Positions 36,425 to 48,340 are shown, counted from the stretch's first letter. The stretch is DNA of 64,000 nucleotides from Uranotaenia lowii (GCF_029784155.1 NC_073691.1:49458490-49522489), one strand, 5' to 3'. Notes: generated by a model from the sequence alone, not told the origin. Numbers and translations are program-made.

Positions 36425-36916
36425 TTTACGTCCGATAGTATCAGAACCCGCGCACGCTGCCTATGATCATCCAGTACTGTTTGGGCGGATTTGGCATCAG
36501 TTCATTATTCGAAGCTGGCTTGGTAAAAATCCAACAAAGTCCAGACAGTACCGAAGGAGATGAATCCACCAAATTGTCCTCAAGCGAGACCGATTAAACT
36601 TTTTGGTCATTTACAAATCGTATTTGAGAAAACATAAGAAGTCTGCAGATTCTATCATAAACTTCGTACAAGACTGGAAAAAAAGTGGTCAAAAGCATCT
36701 CAAATCACTTTTCAGCAAAGTATCGCTAATGAGCAGTCTTCAATCGAAAATTCGATCACTGGCTAACGATCGACTGGAATTTTATTCATAGAATCAATGT
36801 AAAAGAGGACAACAGATAACAAAAAAGCTAAATTCCAAACATAAAGGGTATCCACGATGAAATTGCCTAATTTCGAATCAATTTTGTTGTGGCAATTTCA
36901 TTGTGGCCACCCTTTA
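36425..36916 (+). pseudogene. Mariner-type transposase, 3' third only
   Basis: On the plus strand, with frameshifts, the reading WADLASVHYSK, NKVQTVPKEMNPPNCPQARP then I is the DDE core around the second and third catalytic residues of a Tc1/mariner transposase. The expected glutamate after RPI is lysine (GAA to AAA). The C-terminal tail follows at 36603-36791 (YLRKHKKSADSIINFVQDWK). The 5' two thirds are missing. The right terminal repeat GGCAATTTCATTGTGGCCAC then CCTTTA ends at 36916 with TA, and a nearly inverted copy of it begins at 36842, so the 3' end forms a 75-bp hairpin (23 of 26 positions pair). Confidence 0.75.
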
Positions 36917-37188
36917 TGATGCTAAACGGCTCAGGCCTCTGCATCTATACTCTAAAGCTGAACACTACAATCATATTTGAATGAAAATTTCTAGGGTTTT
37001 AAATAAATACCTTTTTGGACTGGAACTTTAGTTCTTATAAAATCTTGTTTCTTAAAATGAAATAAACAATATCAAAACAAGCCTTATAGTTAAAGGAACG
37101 TTTAAAGTTCAGAATTTCTTTCTAAATAATGCATCAACATGTAAAGATTCATACCATTTTTCCAAACAAAAACTTCAAACAATTCAAA

Positions 37189-38253
37189 TCAATAGTTGTA
37201 TCCATCCAGTTGCATGTGCTTCTTGTAATCGGGCAGACCGGCAAACATGTACGACTCAATGCCGCAGTGATCCTCACCGCGCACGAATCGGAAGTAACCA
37301 TTCTCTCCCCATTCCTGTCCCCACGAGTTGGCAGCCAGCCAGTACTTGACCGGAGCGCCATTGATGTTCTCAACACCCCATCCGATGATCTTGACCGCAT
37401 GGCCACCATCGCGAGGTCCCCAAACGTGACGGTAGACTCCACTCTTGTAGGCCTTGAAGTCAACGTACACATCGAAGGCAGCTTGAACCGGTCCATTGGT
37501 CATAATTTCGCTCATAATGTGCTCCTCATCGTCAGCAACAGCATAAGCCTTGCTTCCATAACGACGATCCTGGGAAGCCATGGTAGCGTTGAAACCAGAC
37601 TGGCACGATCGAGAACACTTGGGAGCCTCGAACATTTCAGGATCGGCGGGATCACACACATCAACCGGATACGAATGGCAACCCTTGTTGGAGTTATAGG
37701 GTCCTCCGCTTGAGATACCCTTTTCGACCCAGTATTCCCAAACCGGTGGCAGATCACCTCCGTGGCATCCATTTCCACAGCTACGGCAGCAGGACATCAG
37801 ATCGTAGGCTCCGAAACTGAAGCTCTCGTGGTTCGGCGAGTGGATGCACCAACGATCGCTCATCGTCGAAGCAGCAGAGATGGCGTAGCAAGAGCCACAG
37901 CATCCCTGGTTCCGGATGGTACGAATGCTTTTACATTCCGGCCACTTGGTGCGGGCATCAAAGGACTCTGGCAGCTGCTCTGGCATCGAAAGCAGGATAC
38001 CGATCGGGGTTCGGTGGGTCATCAGATTCTTCGAAGTTGGCGAAACGGTCAAACCGGTGTAGAAGTGAGACAACGGTTTCGGGTAGACTCCGGCCTTCCA
38101 GCTTGTCGTTTTCTCCTGGACGATGTCTCCGATACGGCGATAGGCTTCCTGGTGGGACTCGTAACGCTGGTTTCCATAGTTGGAGCTATACTGACTTCCA
38201 TATTGAGCCAGCACCAGCTGGCAAACTGCCAGCATCAAAACAGCGCGGAACAT
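37189..38253 (-). CDS. Cathepsin B-like cysteine protease
   Basis: A 354-residue papain-family (C1A) protease, complete in one exon. Residues 1-16 are a signal peptide (MFRAVLMLAVCQLVLA), about 17-93 the propeptide, and the mature enzyme starts near LPESFDART. Catalytic Cys122 lies in NQGCCGSCYA (usually CGSCWA, so the next tryptophan is tyrosine), His285 in DGGHAVKIIGWG and Asn309 in NSWGQEWG. Gln116 supplies the oxyanion hole. The occluding loop (about 192-213) is short and lacks the His-His pair that gives classical cathepsin B its dipeptidase activity, so I infer an endopeptidase. It is probably secreted or lysosomal, like the expanded mosquito gut and yolk cathepsins B. The start ATG follows a likely 5'UTR intron; the stop is TGA at 37189-37191. 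Confidence 0.95.
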   Translation of the reverse strand: MFRAVLMLAVCQLVLAQYGSQYSSNYGNQRYESHQEAYRRIGDIVQEKTTSWKAGVYPKPLSHFYTGLTVSPTSKNLMTHRTPIGILLSMPEQLPESFDARTKWPECKSIRTIRNQGCCGSCYAISAASTMSDRWCIHSPNHESFSFGAYDLMSCCRSCGNGCHGGDLPPVWEYWVEKGISSGGPYNSNKGCHSYPVDVCDPADPEMFEAPKCSRSCQSGFNATMASQDRRYGSKAYAVADDEEHIMSEIMTNGPVQAAFDVYVDFKAYKSGVYRHVWGPRDGGHAVKIIGWGVENINGAPVKYWLAANSWGQEWGENGYFRFVRGEDHCGIESYMFAGLPDYKKHMQLDGYNY

Positions 38254-38285
38254 CTTGGGCAGAGTTGTCTTTACACAAGGTTTGT

Positions 38286-38371
38286 CTAAATAAAAAAAAA
38301 AAAAACAATTGTAAAACTACACCCCTTAACAAGAACAAATCAAACGTTTCAAGCTTAAAAGGATAACAAAC
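38286..38371 (-). other. Probable 5'UTR intron of the cathepsin B gene
   Basis: On the minus strand a donor GAAG/GTTTGT (intron from 38371) and an acceptor with a long T run, TTTTATTTAG/ACAAA (ending 38286), define an 86-bp intron, the size usual in Diptera. It lies between the TATA box and the ATG, so exon 1 would be wholly untranslated. Confidence 0.6.
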
Positions 38372-38450
38372 CTTCAATCTAGATCCAAGCACTAGACTCA
38401 ACTGATCACCGTTCAATCGATGATTAATACAGCTTAGAGGCTATTGACAA

Positions 38451-38460
38451 CCTTTTTATA
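38451..38460 (-). promoter_or_regulatory. TATA box of the cathepsin B gene
   Basis: TATAAAAAGG on the minus strand, about 200 bases upstream of the ATG and 80 upstream of the proposed intron. Transcription would begin about 30 bases downstream, near 38430. A strong TATA box suits an inducible, highly expressed digestive or yolk protease. Confidence 0.65.
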
Positions 38461-39855
38461 CTTGATCAGTTACAATTGGCCATTAAAAGCAGCACTGGAA
38501 TCCGCGGGTCAACGGTTTGTTATCAGCAAAGCTGAATCACACTTGAAGATTAGGTCAACCAGGTGGGAGAAAACATAATCCCGTAATGTTTTGTAAGCAT
38601 ATTTGGTTTAACATTCTACTGAATCAGCGCGATCTCAAAATTCCTTTTTATTCCAACCACTTGGTTGAGATAAAAGGAATATTTTGGTTGCTTTATTTCC
38701 TGTGACCTATTCCATTACCGTCCAGTTGCTTTGATTTTGTTTTTGATAATAGTAACTGTCAGCCGTATGAATGCATGTGTATCGAATTGACTTGTTGGAT
38801 CACTCTTTAAGATCACTCATATGTTTAGGAAGGTGAGTGATTCAATCATGTATTTTGAGTGCTGAAAACATCAGAGTTAGTAAATTTTCAATACAAGTTC
38901 ATTAAATAAATATTTATTTCAATTCTCATTCTCAAACCACTGACTTTGATGACATGACAGTAAGAAAATAAACCCGATCATTTTGTGGTTAATTAAGCGG
39001 GGGATAGCTAAATGACGAGAGAAAACGCCAATGACCACACGAATTTTATTTAAGGAAAAAAAATTATCGGGAGTTGAGTAAATTTGGTACAGTGAATCAT
39101 CGATTTTGTCACGCACCGATTATGTCTGCCCCCGATTTTGTCTACTCCCGATTTTCTTACCATTTTTGACCCGATTTTGTGACTATTTTTCATTTAATGT
39201 AAAAATACTACGATTTAAACCTTCTCCTTTTGGGATGATTATTAATTGATATTGCTTCAATAGACACCATAGTTATAAATCATGATAACATCGATAGCGA
39301 TTTATGAATGACATAAAGTAAAGATGTCCGATTATATACACATTTTTTATTCACATTTGAACAATAATAAAGTTTGTAAATACAATCAAAATAATAAATA
39401 TAAAGACACAAAAAATCATCGACATGATCAACAAGCTTGTTTTTGGACCCTTGGAGCCTAACCCTTTGGCTTTGCGTAATAGGTTATTTCGAGAAAACAC
39501 GGTTTCAAGTGATTGTGTTATACACATTTTCATATATTTTTCGAGAATTTGTATTTTTCTTTTAAACGCGAAAGTAGGTATGTAAATGTTATAAAATGAT
39601 GTATTCCAGCAGGTGGAGGTCGGATGAAGAAAAATGGTTTGAATAAAAGATCGAGTACACACAGAATTTTTTTTTAACTTTTACGTGTCACTGAAACTGC
39701 AACCTTTATAATAAATCAACCTGTAATTAACAAAACCTGTAATTTAAAATTGTTTTCCTTAAAAGTCAATGTAGATTCATTTATTATTAAAGTAAATGTC
39801 CTGTAAAAAAGTGGTACACTAAAATTTAAATGTCACGTAATTTGTTTTTCGACCT
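38461..39855. other. Intergenic stretch
   Basis: No gene supported. At 39093-39190 the strings CAGTGAATCATCGATTTTGT and repeated CCGATTTTGTC resemble one end of a pogo-like element such as the one at 40862-41076, but no partner end was found. Confidence 0.35.
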
Positions 39856-39859
39856 TTAA

Positions 39860-41495
39860 CCCTCATCCGCATTAGATTTCATTACCCTAATCAGCACTAG
39901 GAGTGTCAATTTGACACTCCAAGCTGAATTCGTCATAACTCTTTTCATATCTAACCGATTACAATGAAACTTATATCACTAGAAACCTTGTAACGTCAGT
40001 AAGATATGTTTAGAACATTATATATAGCTAAAGCTTCTAATTTTCTCGTTATTCAGCATGAAAGAAAAAAATCCGAAAAAACATGCCTCAGGAAAACTGC
40101 TGTAGTTCATATATTACAAGTCCAAAAAAATATTTGCCTGATGCATATGAAAGCTGAAGTTAATGTCTACATCATGGAACCAAGAAATATTTTTTTAATT
40201 TTTTTTAATGAAATGGTCACAAAAAGTTCAAAAAAGTGGTCTGAAAAACCTACTTTTCGTTCGATTGCTAGTAAATACTGTTTGAGCAATGGTAGAGTTT
40301 TTTTTTAAATATGACTATAAACTTTATTGAAATTCTAACATTTTACTGTCTTTAGATTTTCGATGCAACAAAAATTGAATTTACTGGAATTTTTCAAAGT
40401 CGACTACTTTGCGCGATTTTTTCACTAATTGAAATTTTATCAGTTTTTGTGGTCCACCGTCAGGTTGTACCCGGATTTTCAGTGCTTTCTCGCCGTTTGA
40501 AGCAATCAAAACTATATCCATTGAAAAGGGAATTTAATCTACATTCTAGTGAGGTGCAACAATTCACGCTGTGAGATTTCACAAAAATATGAAAATTATA
40601 AACGTAAAATCATTCCTGAATTTCTAGAACTACAAGCAGCGCGTCCAGCAAGACGTGTTTGTTTGCTCTTCGAGTAGGTACGGTGGGTGGTGATTCGGGC
40701 AGAGAGCGAAGCCGACAGACGAAGTAATGATGCGTCCACTTAATTGCAGTAAATTCAATTTTTGTTGCATCGAAAAATTAACGACAGCCAAATGTTAGAA
40801 TTTCAATAAAGTTTGTAGTCATATTTTTTCTAAAACTCTACCATCGCTCAAACAGTATTTACAGTAGTTTTTCGATTTTATCACTGTTCGATTTTCCAAT
40901 ACTTGCTAAGCTGACGCTCTGTTTTATGAAGGTTATTGTTTCGATTTTATCATGTTGTGTTTGGAAATCATTCAGAAACCATTTGCCGTTTTTCTATTTT
41001 AGTTTCAAGTTTCGCCAAATTCCCAGTTTTACCATTATCACGGTGAAGTAAGCGTGATAAAATCAAAAAACTACTGTACTAGCAATCAAATGAAAAGTAG
41101 GTTTTTTAGACCACTTTTTTGAACTTTTTGTGACCATTTCATTAAAAAAAATTAAAAAAATATTTCTTGTCTTCATGATGTAGGCATTTACTTCAGCTTT
41201 CATATGCATAAGACAAATATTTTTTTGGACGTGTAATACATATATGAACTGCAGCAGTTTTCGTGAGGCATGTTTTTTCGGATTATTTTTCTTTCAAGCT
41301 GAATAACGAGAAAACTTGTAACTTTAGCTGTATAGAATGTTCTAAACATATCTTACTGACATTACAAGGTTTCTAGTGATATAAGTTTTATTGAAATCGA
41401 TTAGATATGAAGAGAGTAATGACGATTTTAGCTTGTAGTGTCAAAATGACACTCCTAGTGCTGATTAGGGTAATGAAATCTAATGCGGATGAGGG
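39860..41495. mobile_element. TTAA-flanked foldback element D
   Basis: Flanked by TTAA at 39856-39859 and 41496-41499. It begins CCCTCATCCGCATTAG and ends with the exact inverse. Long inverted arms run 39860-40385 and 40748-41495 (the latter enlarged by a 217-base insertion), around a spacer of about 360 bases. A subterminal palindrome GAGTGTCAATTTGACACTC (left) lies at about 39900; the right arm has the matching GTGTCAAAATGACAC. TTAA plus a CCC start is the piggyBac signature. Arm phrases (CATGTTTTTTCGGATT, TTTTTGTGACCAT) also occur in element B. No transposase. Confidence 0.85.
40862..41076. mobile_element. Pogo-like MITE inserted in the right arm of element D
   Basis: 215 bases beginning CAGTAGTTTTTCGATTTTAT and ending with a nearly exact inverse (GTGATAAAATCAAAAAACTACTG, split here as GTGATAAAATC and AAAAAACTACTG). 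TA flanks each side (40860-40861 and 41077-41078). The left arm of D, at about 40268-40285, shows the same site uninterrupted with a single TA. CAGT termini with TA duplication fit the pogo/Tigger group. Non-coding. Confidence 0.85.
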
Positions 41496-41499
41496 TTAA

Positions 41500-43115
41500 T
41501 TACCCTAGGCTTAAGAAATTCCATTTTACGACGCTATATGACGTTCGCGAATTGAAAATTATTTTAATTGTAAATTTTGATTTACAATTCAATTAACACC
41601 TTTTGTATTGAAACCCTAAATTTGACATACAAAAACCCTACCTCGTCCTTAGCATGGGTTTTTCATTAGGAAGTGTAACTAAACCAGAACAGTATGAAAC
41701 GGACCGTTTTTATTTCAATATTAATCAATCAAAAACTTATTTTTTACATCGGCGAGTTGAAAACCATGTAACAGGCGTTAATCTCTCACGAAGGGCAACA
41801 GAATTACCAAAAAAAATCTAATATCTAGTATCCTTTACCTTATTACTAAAAATTTTGATTTAAAAAAGTTATTTTTGTCTTTAAAAATTTGATGCTCATA
41901 TGAAATATTCTTTTGGAAACCAACTTTAGTCTAAATTTGATTTTGTGTTTCTTGATTTTTTAAATGTTCAACATCATAAATCATAAATTACACAAGGCCA
42001 CAAAATTTACATTTTCCGAGGAACAATGAATTCAAAACGTTATTTTGACAAATTTGAGTGCTCTGAATCTAAATATTCTATATTTTGCTCAGCTTTTGTT
42101 ATCAAAATACCTTTTCAAGATAGCTTAAAATTATTTAAGGAGGTTCTACTTTTTTTTAATGCTTGAAAACAAAACATAACATTTTGAAATAAAAGTTTTT
42201 TTTTTATTTTATTATTTTTTTTTACCAACTTTCTTCAAGACTTCAGGTGATTTTGAGTTCTGCGAAAAAATTTCTAGAAATTTTTTTTATTTGTTTTCTT
42301 TTCTCATGTAACGAGTTTTTAAAAAAGTTCTTCACAAAATAGAATTTTTTATTTTTTTAAAGCATAAATCTAATCGTTTTGCAGGTTCCAACAGGTTGTG
42401 AATGAAATAAAGTGTTTCATAATTTTCTGCAGTAATGACAAAAATACTTGTAATAATAATATCTTTAATATTTTTAAAAACTGTTAAATTTTACTTTTAA
42501 GGATCATGCATTCCAAAATTATATCTTAATCATCAAACAACTACATTTTAATTGAATGAAGTACAATAAACGAAATACGAACCAGATTTCTTTTTTTAAT
42601 GAAGGTCTGATAGTTAATCAGTTATCAATAATTGATTTATAAAAACTGACACATTATAAAACTCCATATAAACAGAACTAAATGTGATAGCTCAAATCTG
42701 ACAAAAGATTCGAGTTCAGGACGCTAAAATCTACCAAATCCTTCTTAAATGTTAAAAAACATATCTTTTATCATATTTTTTTTTTAATTTTCAAATGAAT
42801 TTACCGAATTATTCAATAAACTAACAGAATTTTAAAGTCAAGCTTTTTGATTTTTTTTGTAAAATATTTTTGACAATTTTGTCTATGTTTTTAGTGTTCA
42901 ATTTTTGTGTTCTAAAATCATAAACCTTTGATTTTTTTCCTGATAAAAAATTCACTTATCAAATCGCGATTATTTTTTTCCAAATTCTCAACTCTACAGC
43001 GGAATTGTCAATCAACCCTTCTGTTGACAATGAACAAAAGAAATGTATATTAAGATGCGTAAAAAATAACAATTATTATTTCCAAATAATTGATTATGGT
43101 TAATTTTTTACCTGA
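41500..43115. other. AT-rich stretch, nothing identified
   Basis: Very AT-rich with long T and A runs. No gene, RNA or element boundary could be supported. Confidence 0.4.
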
Positions 43116-43117
43116 TA

Positions 43118-44413
43118 AAGTCTGCTTCATTTAATATTGGAACACAAACAATTGCGTGTAGTTCAGTCATTTATTAACGAATTCATAATTTGTTTTTCAT
43201 ACAAATGTAGCATTTTCTATACTCTTTCATAAAAAAAGATTAAAAAAATTATTCATTGCTGTTTCGAAGAAATTCTCGTACTTTTCCCGTAATACGGCAC
43301 ATTAGGCGGCGCACACCCTTTTCGTCCACCGTTTTGGCGATTTGATTCCACCAGTTCTTCATTTGAGTCATGTTCCTAACAAGTTTTCCCTTTGCCTTAA
43401 GCCTCCGCTTCGTGATTGCCCAGTATTTCTCTATCGGCCGGAACTGGGGGCAGTTTGGGGGGTTGAGATCCTTCGGTATAACGCTGACCCCGTTCGTTGC
43501 GTACCATTCCATAACCGTTTTGCTGTAATGGCAGCTTGCGAGGTCCGGCCAAAACATTACTGGACGGTCGTGGGCACGAATAAACGGCAGAATCCGTTTC
43601 TGTAGGCACTCTTTTTTGTAGACTTCTGATGTCATTGTCTTGTCAGTGAGAAAGACTTTGGTTTTCTGTCCCTAACTGCATATCCCCTGCCAAATCATGT
43701 ACTTGCGGGCGAATTTATCCGCAAACACGAACTTAAATTTTGCAGGTACATCTTTCCGAGCCGTCGCCAAATAAAATTTTTGACCTGGGATTTGCCCAAA
43801 GTCCGCCTTCACGTAGGTCTCATCGCCCATCAGAATACATCCGTCGAACTTGGTCAGCACTTGGTCGTACAGCTTTCGAGCACGGATTCTGGCCACATTG
43901 TTCTGCTTCAGCGTCCGATTTGGCTGTTTGCTGGCTCGGAATGACCTTATTCCTTCCCGGAGACGAATTCGTCGCACCGTACTGTGAGCGGCCTGGAACT
44001 TATTGGCCAAATCGCGGTCTGAAAGATTGGGATTCCTCTTGACGGCCTTGATGACTTTCCCACGCAGTTTCCGGTCGACAGTTCCACTCCGACGCTTCGA
44101 ATGCGGCTTCCGAGCCGTCGTCAATGTTTCCTTGTACTGCTTGATAACACGCCATACTGGGCATTTTAAGCTGTTTAGCTAGCTTCGATGCCGACAACAA
44201 TTGATTTTCAAGAAAACTGTGCACAATTTGATCTCTCCGTTCGGCTTCCATGGCGGTTGTTTACAAAATGCTATCGTTTGGTGTTATGACATAAATACAT
44301 GGTGAAAGGTAATGAATTTCCCGACACGTGGGTGAAAAAAGTTTCCAAATCCGTCCACTAGGAGCGCCACAATGAGCAAAAGAATTTGTTCCAATATTAA
44401 ATGAAGCAGACTT
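43118..44413 (-). mobile_element. DD37E mariner element, full length
   Basis: 1,296 bases between TA duplications (43116-43117 and 44414-44415). The 27-base terminal inverted repeats are identical by eye, starting AAGTCTGCTTCATTTAATAT. The whole transposase gene lies inside in minus orientation. The element is structurally complete and lost activity only through point changes in the gene. Confidence 0.9.
43249..44251 (-). pseudogene. Mariner DD37E transposase, one frameshift and one stop
   Basis: About 334 residues from ATG at 44251 to TAA at 43249. The N-terminal half (EAERRDQIVHSFLENQLLSA, later RKVIKAVKRN-like and NPNLSDRDLANKFQAAHSTV) forms the paired helix-turn-helix DNA-binding region. 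The catalytic core is MGDETYVKAD (first Asp), FWPDLASCHYS (second Asp) and FRPIEKYWAI (Glu). Thirty-seven residues separate the second Asp from Glu, defining the ITmD37E family known from mosquitoes. A one-base frame change lies near 44160 (after LAKQLKMP), and an in-frame TAG at 43672-43674 splits the core (ICS-stop-GQKTKVFL). All catalytic residues remain. Confidence 0.9.
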
Positions 44414-44415
44414 TA

Positions 44416-46200
44416 TGACATTCACTTTGGAATTCAGATTTTTTTTTTCAATATGTGTTTTGGAAATATTTATTTCAAATTTGAAAACTAGACTAGAATA
44501 TATCATTAATTCGAAACTTTCATTGTGAATTATTTTGGAAATTAGTATTTTAGTAAAATTTATCATTTTATGAGTTGGTGTGATCATCATGAGTAAGAAA
44601 ATGATGATTTATGTATGATTCATTTCCTTGTTTATTGTGTATTTTTATTATTGATATTATTTTTAGCTAAATTTGAATTTTGAAACCACCCCCTTATCAC
44701 CCAACTTAATGGTCGCAGCGGACTCTCTCCCCAACAGGAAAAAAGGAGTTGATAAAAAAAGTTATGTTTTATTTGTTTGATTATTCCAACCATTTTTCGT
44801 TTTTCTGAACACATATTTGCTCTTCATATTAAAAAAAAAACACTATGGTGTCTTCATTTTGAGGTTTTGAAGTTCATCTGGCCTTCAAAGCCAAAGGGAA
44901 ACAAGTGCATGAATGTTACTTTCAATGAATACGGCGTGGAAATACATATAATCTTTTTAAACTAATCTATTTGAATAAAAAAAATTGCATCAAGTAGCTG
45001 CAAAATGGCTACTCATATTCAAAAAGAACAATAAGAATGATTTTAGAGGTTTTCAGGTTTTTTCAAAGAAATCATTTCATACATGTCGGGAATTCCCGGG
45101 AATGAAACTACGATTCCCGGGAATCGGAAATTCCCGAATTTTTCAAATTCCCGGGAAATCCCGTGACAGACACTCTAGTAGATTCGATTATTTTTTTTTC
45201 AAAGTCTACTTGAAAGTTTGTTCTCTAATGGCAGTGATGGTTGACTGGAGGTGTTAGAGTTTTTTTTATTTGGAAAATATGACCTCCATCAAGTAGCGAA
45301 AAGGTAAAACTAATTTTATTTCAGTTGTTTTTTTTTGCAAAACAATGTGAATTCGTTTCAGATACTCCTACTTAGGCAATGAGCTGCAGCGGGTGTACTT
45401 TGATATTGTCGTTCCGAGACACCTAAGAAAACCCCTTTTTTATATTTTAAAGCTAAAATTTTCTACATTCAGGGGGAATAGTAGCAACGGTTAAAACAGT
45501 TAAACAGTTTAAGCATCGGCTTAATCTGATGGTTGGCTTGCGAATATTCGGGTCAAAACCAAACAACCATATTAATGTTCCTGTTGAAACTTTATTTAGT
45601 TGATTAATCTATACATTTTTCTCCGTGCAGAAGTCCAGTTCACTGAATCCGTGAAGAACAAAAAATATGAAAATTTAAAAGAAAACTAAAATTACAAAAA
45701 ATATGCACAAATAACAGGCTCTAAAACAATATCATGGTAGAAGTCGCCAAGTTTAAAAAAGCTAAACAATTGTTTTCTAACTATGTTGAGAAGATAAAAC
45801 ATGATACGATAAAAATGAAACTATAAAATTATAGAGAGCGAACGCAAATCTCATGTTCCAAAATAAAACCGCCTGGGTGCATCGATTTTATTAATGTTAG
45901 AATATTGTATGTAATTATCATAATCTACACAAAAAGAAAACCAAGAGTAGTAAATGTGAGTACGAATTACTGATTTACTTCAAAGTCTGTCATCCTTGAA
46001 GGTCCATCAAAAACAAGCAAGATAAACAACTCTACACTCAAAATTTGTAATTCTTAATCATATTATGATGATGGAGTGTGGATATTTAATAGTAACAACC
46101 TTGACTCAGAACTTATGTCAAAACCTCGAAAACTAATTACAGGTTCAGAATTCAGCTAATTTAATAAAAAAAATCACTTAATGATGGTAATTAATTTCTG
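44416..46200. other. AT-rich stretch with a TTCCCGGGAA cluster
   Basis: No genes. At 45086-45165 the self-complementary string ATTCCCGGGAAT or close variants occur about four times in 80 bases. The rest is unremarkable AT-rich DNA. Confidence 0.4.
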
Positions 46201-48340
46201 AGTAGGGTAAGTGAGCCTTAACTTGGCATGCTCCTTATCTTGGCATGCCAAAATGCATTTTGGTAATTTACATGTCAAACATATGCCTAAAAATATAAAA
46301 TAAATCAAACATAAAAGAAAATCGCATTTGTCTACATTCTGCATAGCATTTGTCCGCAATTGAATCCAATTAACTGCGTAATATTTTTTTTTCACATGAC
46401 GAACTGGAAGTAAAATTACGATTTTCGGAAAAAATCTAAAATGAACCTACCTTGCTATTGCATCTTCCACCTTCGGATCGATTTTAAAAACACACTTTCC
46501 TATGAAAAAATCACTAAAAAATACCATTGGTTACAGCAAAACGTGGCAAAAAATATAAAATTACAACCTACTCCAAACAACGTACATATTTGATCTAAAA
46601 TTGAAGAAAATATAAACATTTTTTTCGCCTAATCTTGGCATGAAATTCCACTTATTGAGGTTTGTATGTATGTGTGAGAACGAAATCAGCAGGCAGACGG
46701 TAGCCGGCAGCCGGCAGCCGAATCGTCGGCCGTTAGTGCACAGTGGTCTGGAAATTTGAAACTGGTCGAAAGTAAAAAGAATGATTGAAATAACTTTAAA
46801 ATACCATTAATGTATTTTGGACTATAATCAATTTATTTATCTCTCAAGCGTATTTGGCATCTTAGTTGGAATTATAATACTAAAAGTTTAGCTGCCTTTT
46901 TTTTGGTAAATTTCTAGAACTTTTCCTCTCAACTTCTGAGCACGAAATCAACAGGATTCGGATCCGAATCGATATCTTGGATCTCAACGTTGAAGTAACT
47001 TTATCCATACCCAAAAAAAATCTACAATTGGAAATAAGGTTCAACGTATTTTGATTTCATTTTATTTGTGCTGGAGATGAACATTTGCTGTACATATATG
47101 TGTCGCTTTGAAAGGAATGGTTGCAAAGTTCAAATTATGACACTCTAAATATTATGTTTATTAAAAAAAGTAGTTGCATTACAATGTTGAAAAATTATGT
47201 TATTAAGAGCTAAATTTTATTGTTTTCAATTTCATGTGAAATCAAAAATAAAAATTTGACCAAGTTTGTTTTATATTATGAATCACTGTGCATCAGCAGA
47301 GGTGATGACGTTTGTTTTCCGTAGGAAAGGAATATGCGAAAGAAGCGCTGTCGAGTTTGGATGATGATTTTGCATGAGTGCGAGTGGGATGCAGCTTGAA
47401 TATCACCCAGCTTTAAATTTGTTGTTCACTTCCATTGGCTATAGTTCCCAAACGAACGAGTGAGATGCAATCTATTTCTATCAGGCTAGCTGGAGTGAGC
47501 GATAGTTTGTCTTGTTTTGCAATCCGGGTGTACGCAAACGATTGCTAGAAAATTCCTAAGGGCGACATTTTAAATATGTAGGTATGATTCAAAGAATCGT
47601 TCGCTTACTTGAGTTTTAGCTTTAGCTTGCTTCTTGCCTCGGTCATAATGGTTTTTGAAATGTCTCTCCTCCTTTTATGGGAGTGGAATATAAAAATATG
47701 AACATTCACTATCGTATGTTAACTTCAATGGAAACAGATCTATCATTATTCCATTTTAAAAAATTGAACAAACGATTTGTTTGCTCGGTTAATAAACATA
47801 TTTATGTTAACCAATGCAATATTTTGGAACCTATTTGTTCTAGATTGTCATTCTGATAATAGAAATTTTAAATACACCAAAAACTGAAACAAACAAGTGC
47901 AACTTTTTTACGTAAGATTATAATTCTGCACGTAAATATAAATTCTAAAAATTGGTTGACATTTCGTACTTTCGACTTTTTGAAAACAACACAGAACATT
48001 GTTGTGCTTCCTTCCAGGATATTATCAACGAATTCGTGGGGGCTTTTGTTGTATTAGTGAGGCAAATTTCTTCTTGAGGCGGCCAATTTAAGGAACTCAT
48101 AAAGGGCCACAATTCGGAACGGGGGCCACAATAAGGAGCATTTTAATCAATAGTTTGATCAGGTTTATCTCAAATTATCCACCGCTTTAAAGCTAGGATA
48201 TATTTTTACCACATTTCAGGCTAGTAAGCAATCATATTTGTCGAAGGACTTTTGAAGGTTCATATTACAGGAAGACTACCATCATGGGAAATATAGTCAA
48301 CCATGCCTTAGGGGCCAAGTTCGGGTACATTTACCCTACT
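46201..48340. mobile_element. Possible non-autonomous element, short TIRs
   Basis: AGTAGGGTAAGTG at 46201-46213 is matched by CATTTACCCTACT at 48328-48340 (12 of 13 pair). Phrases at both ends are thematically alike (TTAACTTGGCATGC near the left; GGGGCCAAGTTCGGGTAC near the right). No target duplication is visible and the interior, which includes a GC-richer patch at 47280-47560, has no coding sequence. It could be coincidence. Confidence 0.25.

Noticed and set aside
37512..38289. Long frames antisense or out of frame to the cathepsin gene
   Set aside because: Shadows of a GC-richer real coding exon; the cathepsin frame carries all catalytic motifs.
39093..39190. Second pogo-like element beginning CAGTGAATCATCGATTTTGT
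   Set aside because: Only one end was found, with no inverted partner or TA duplication.
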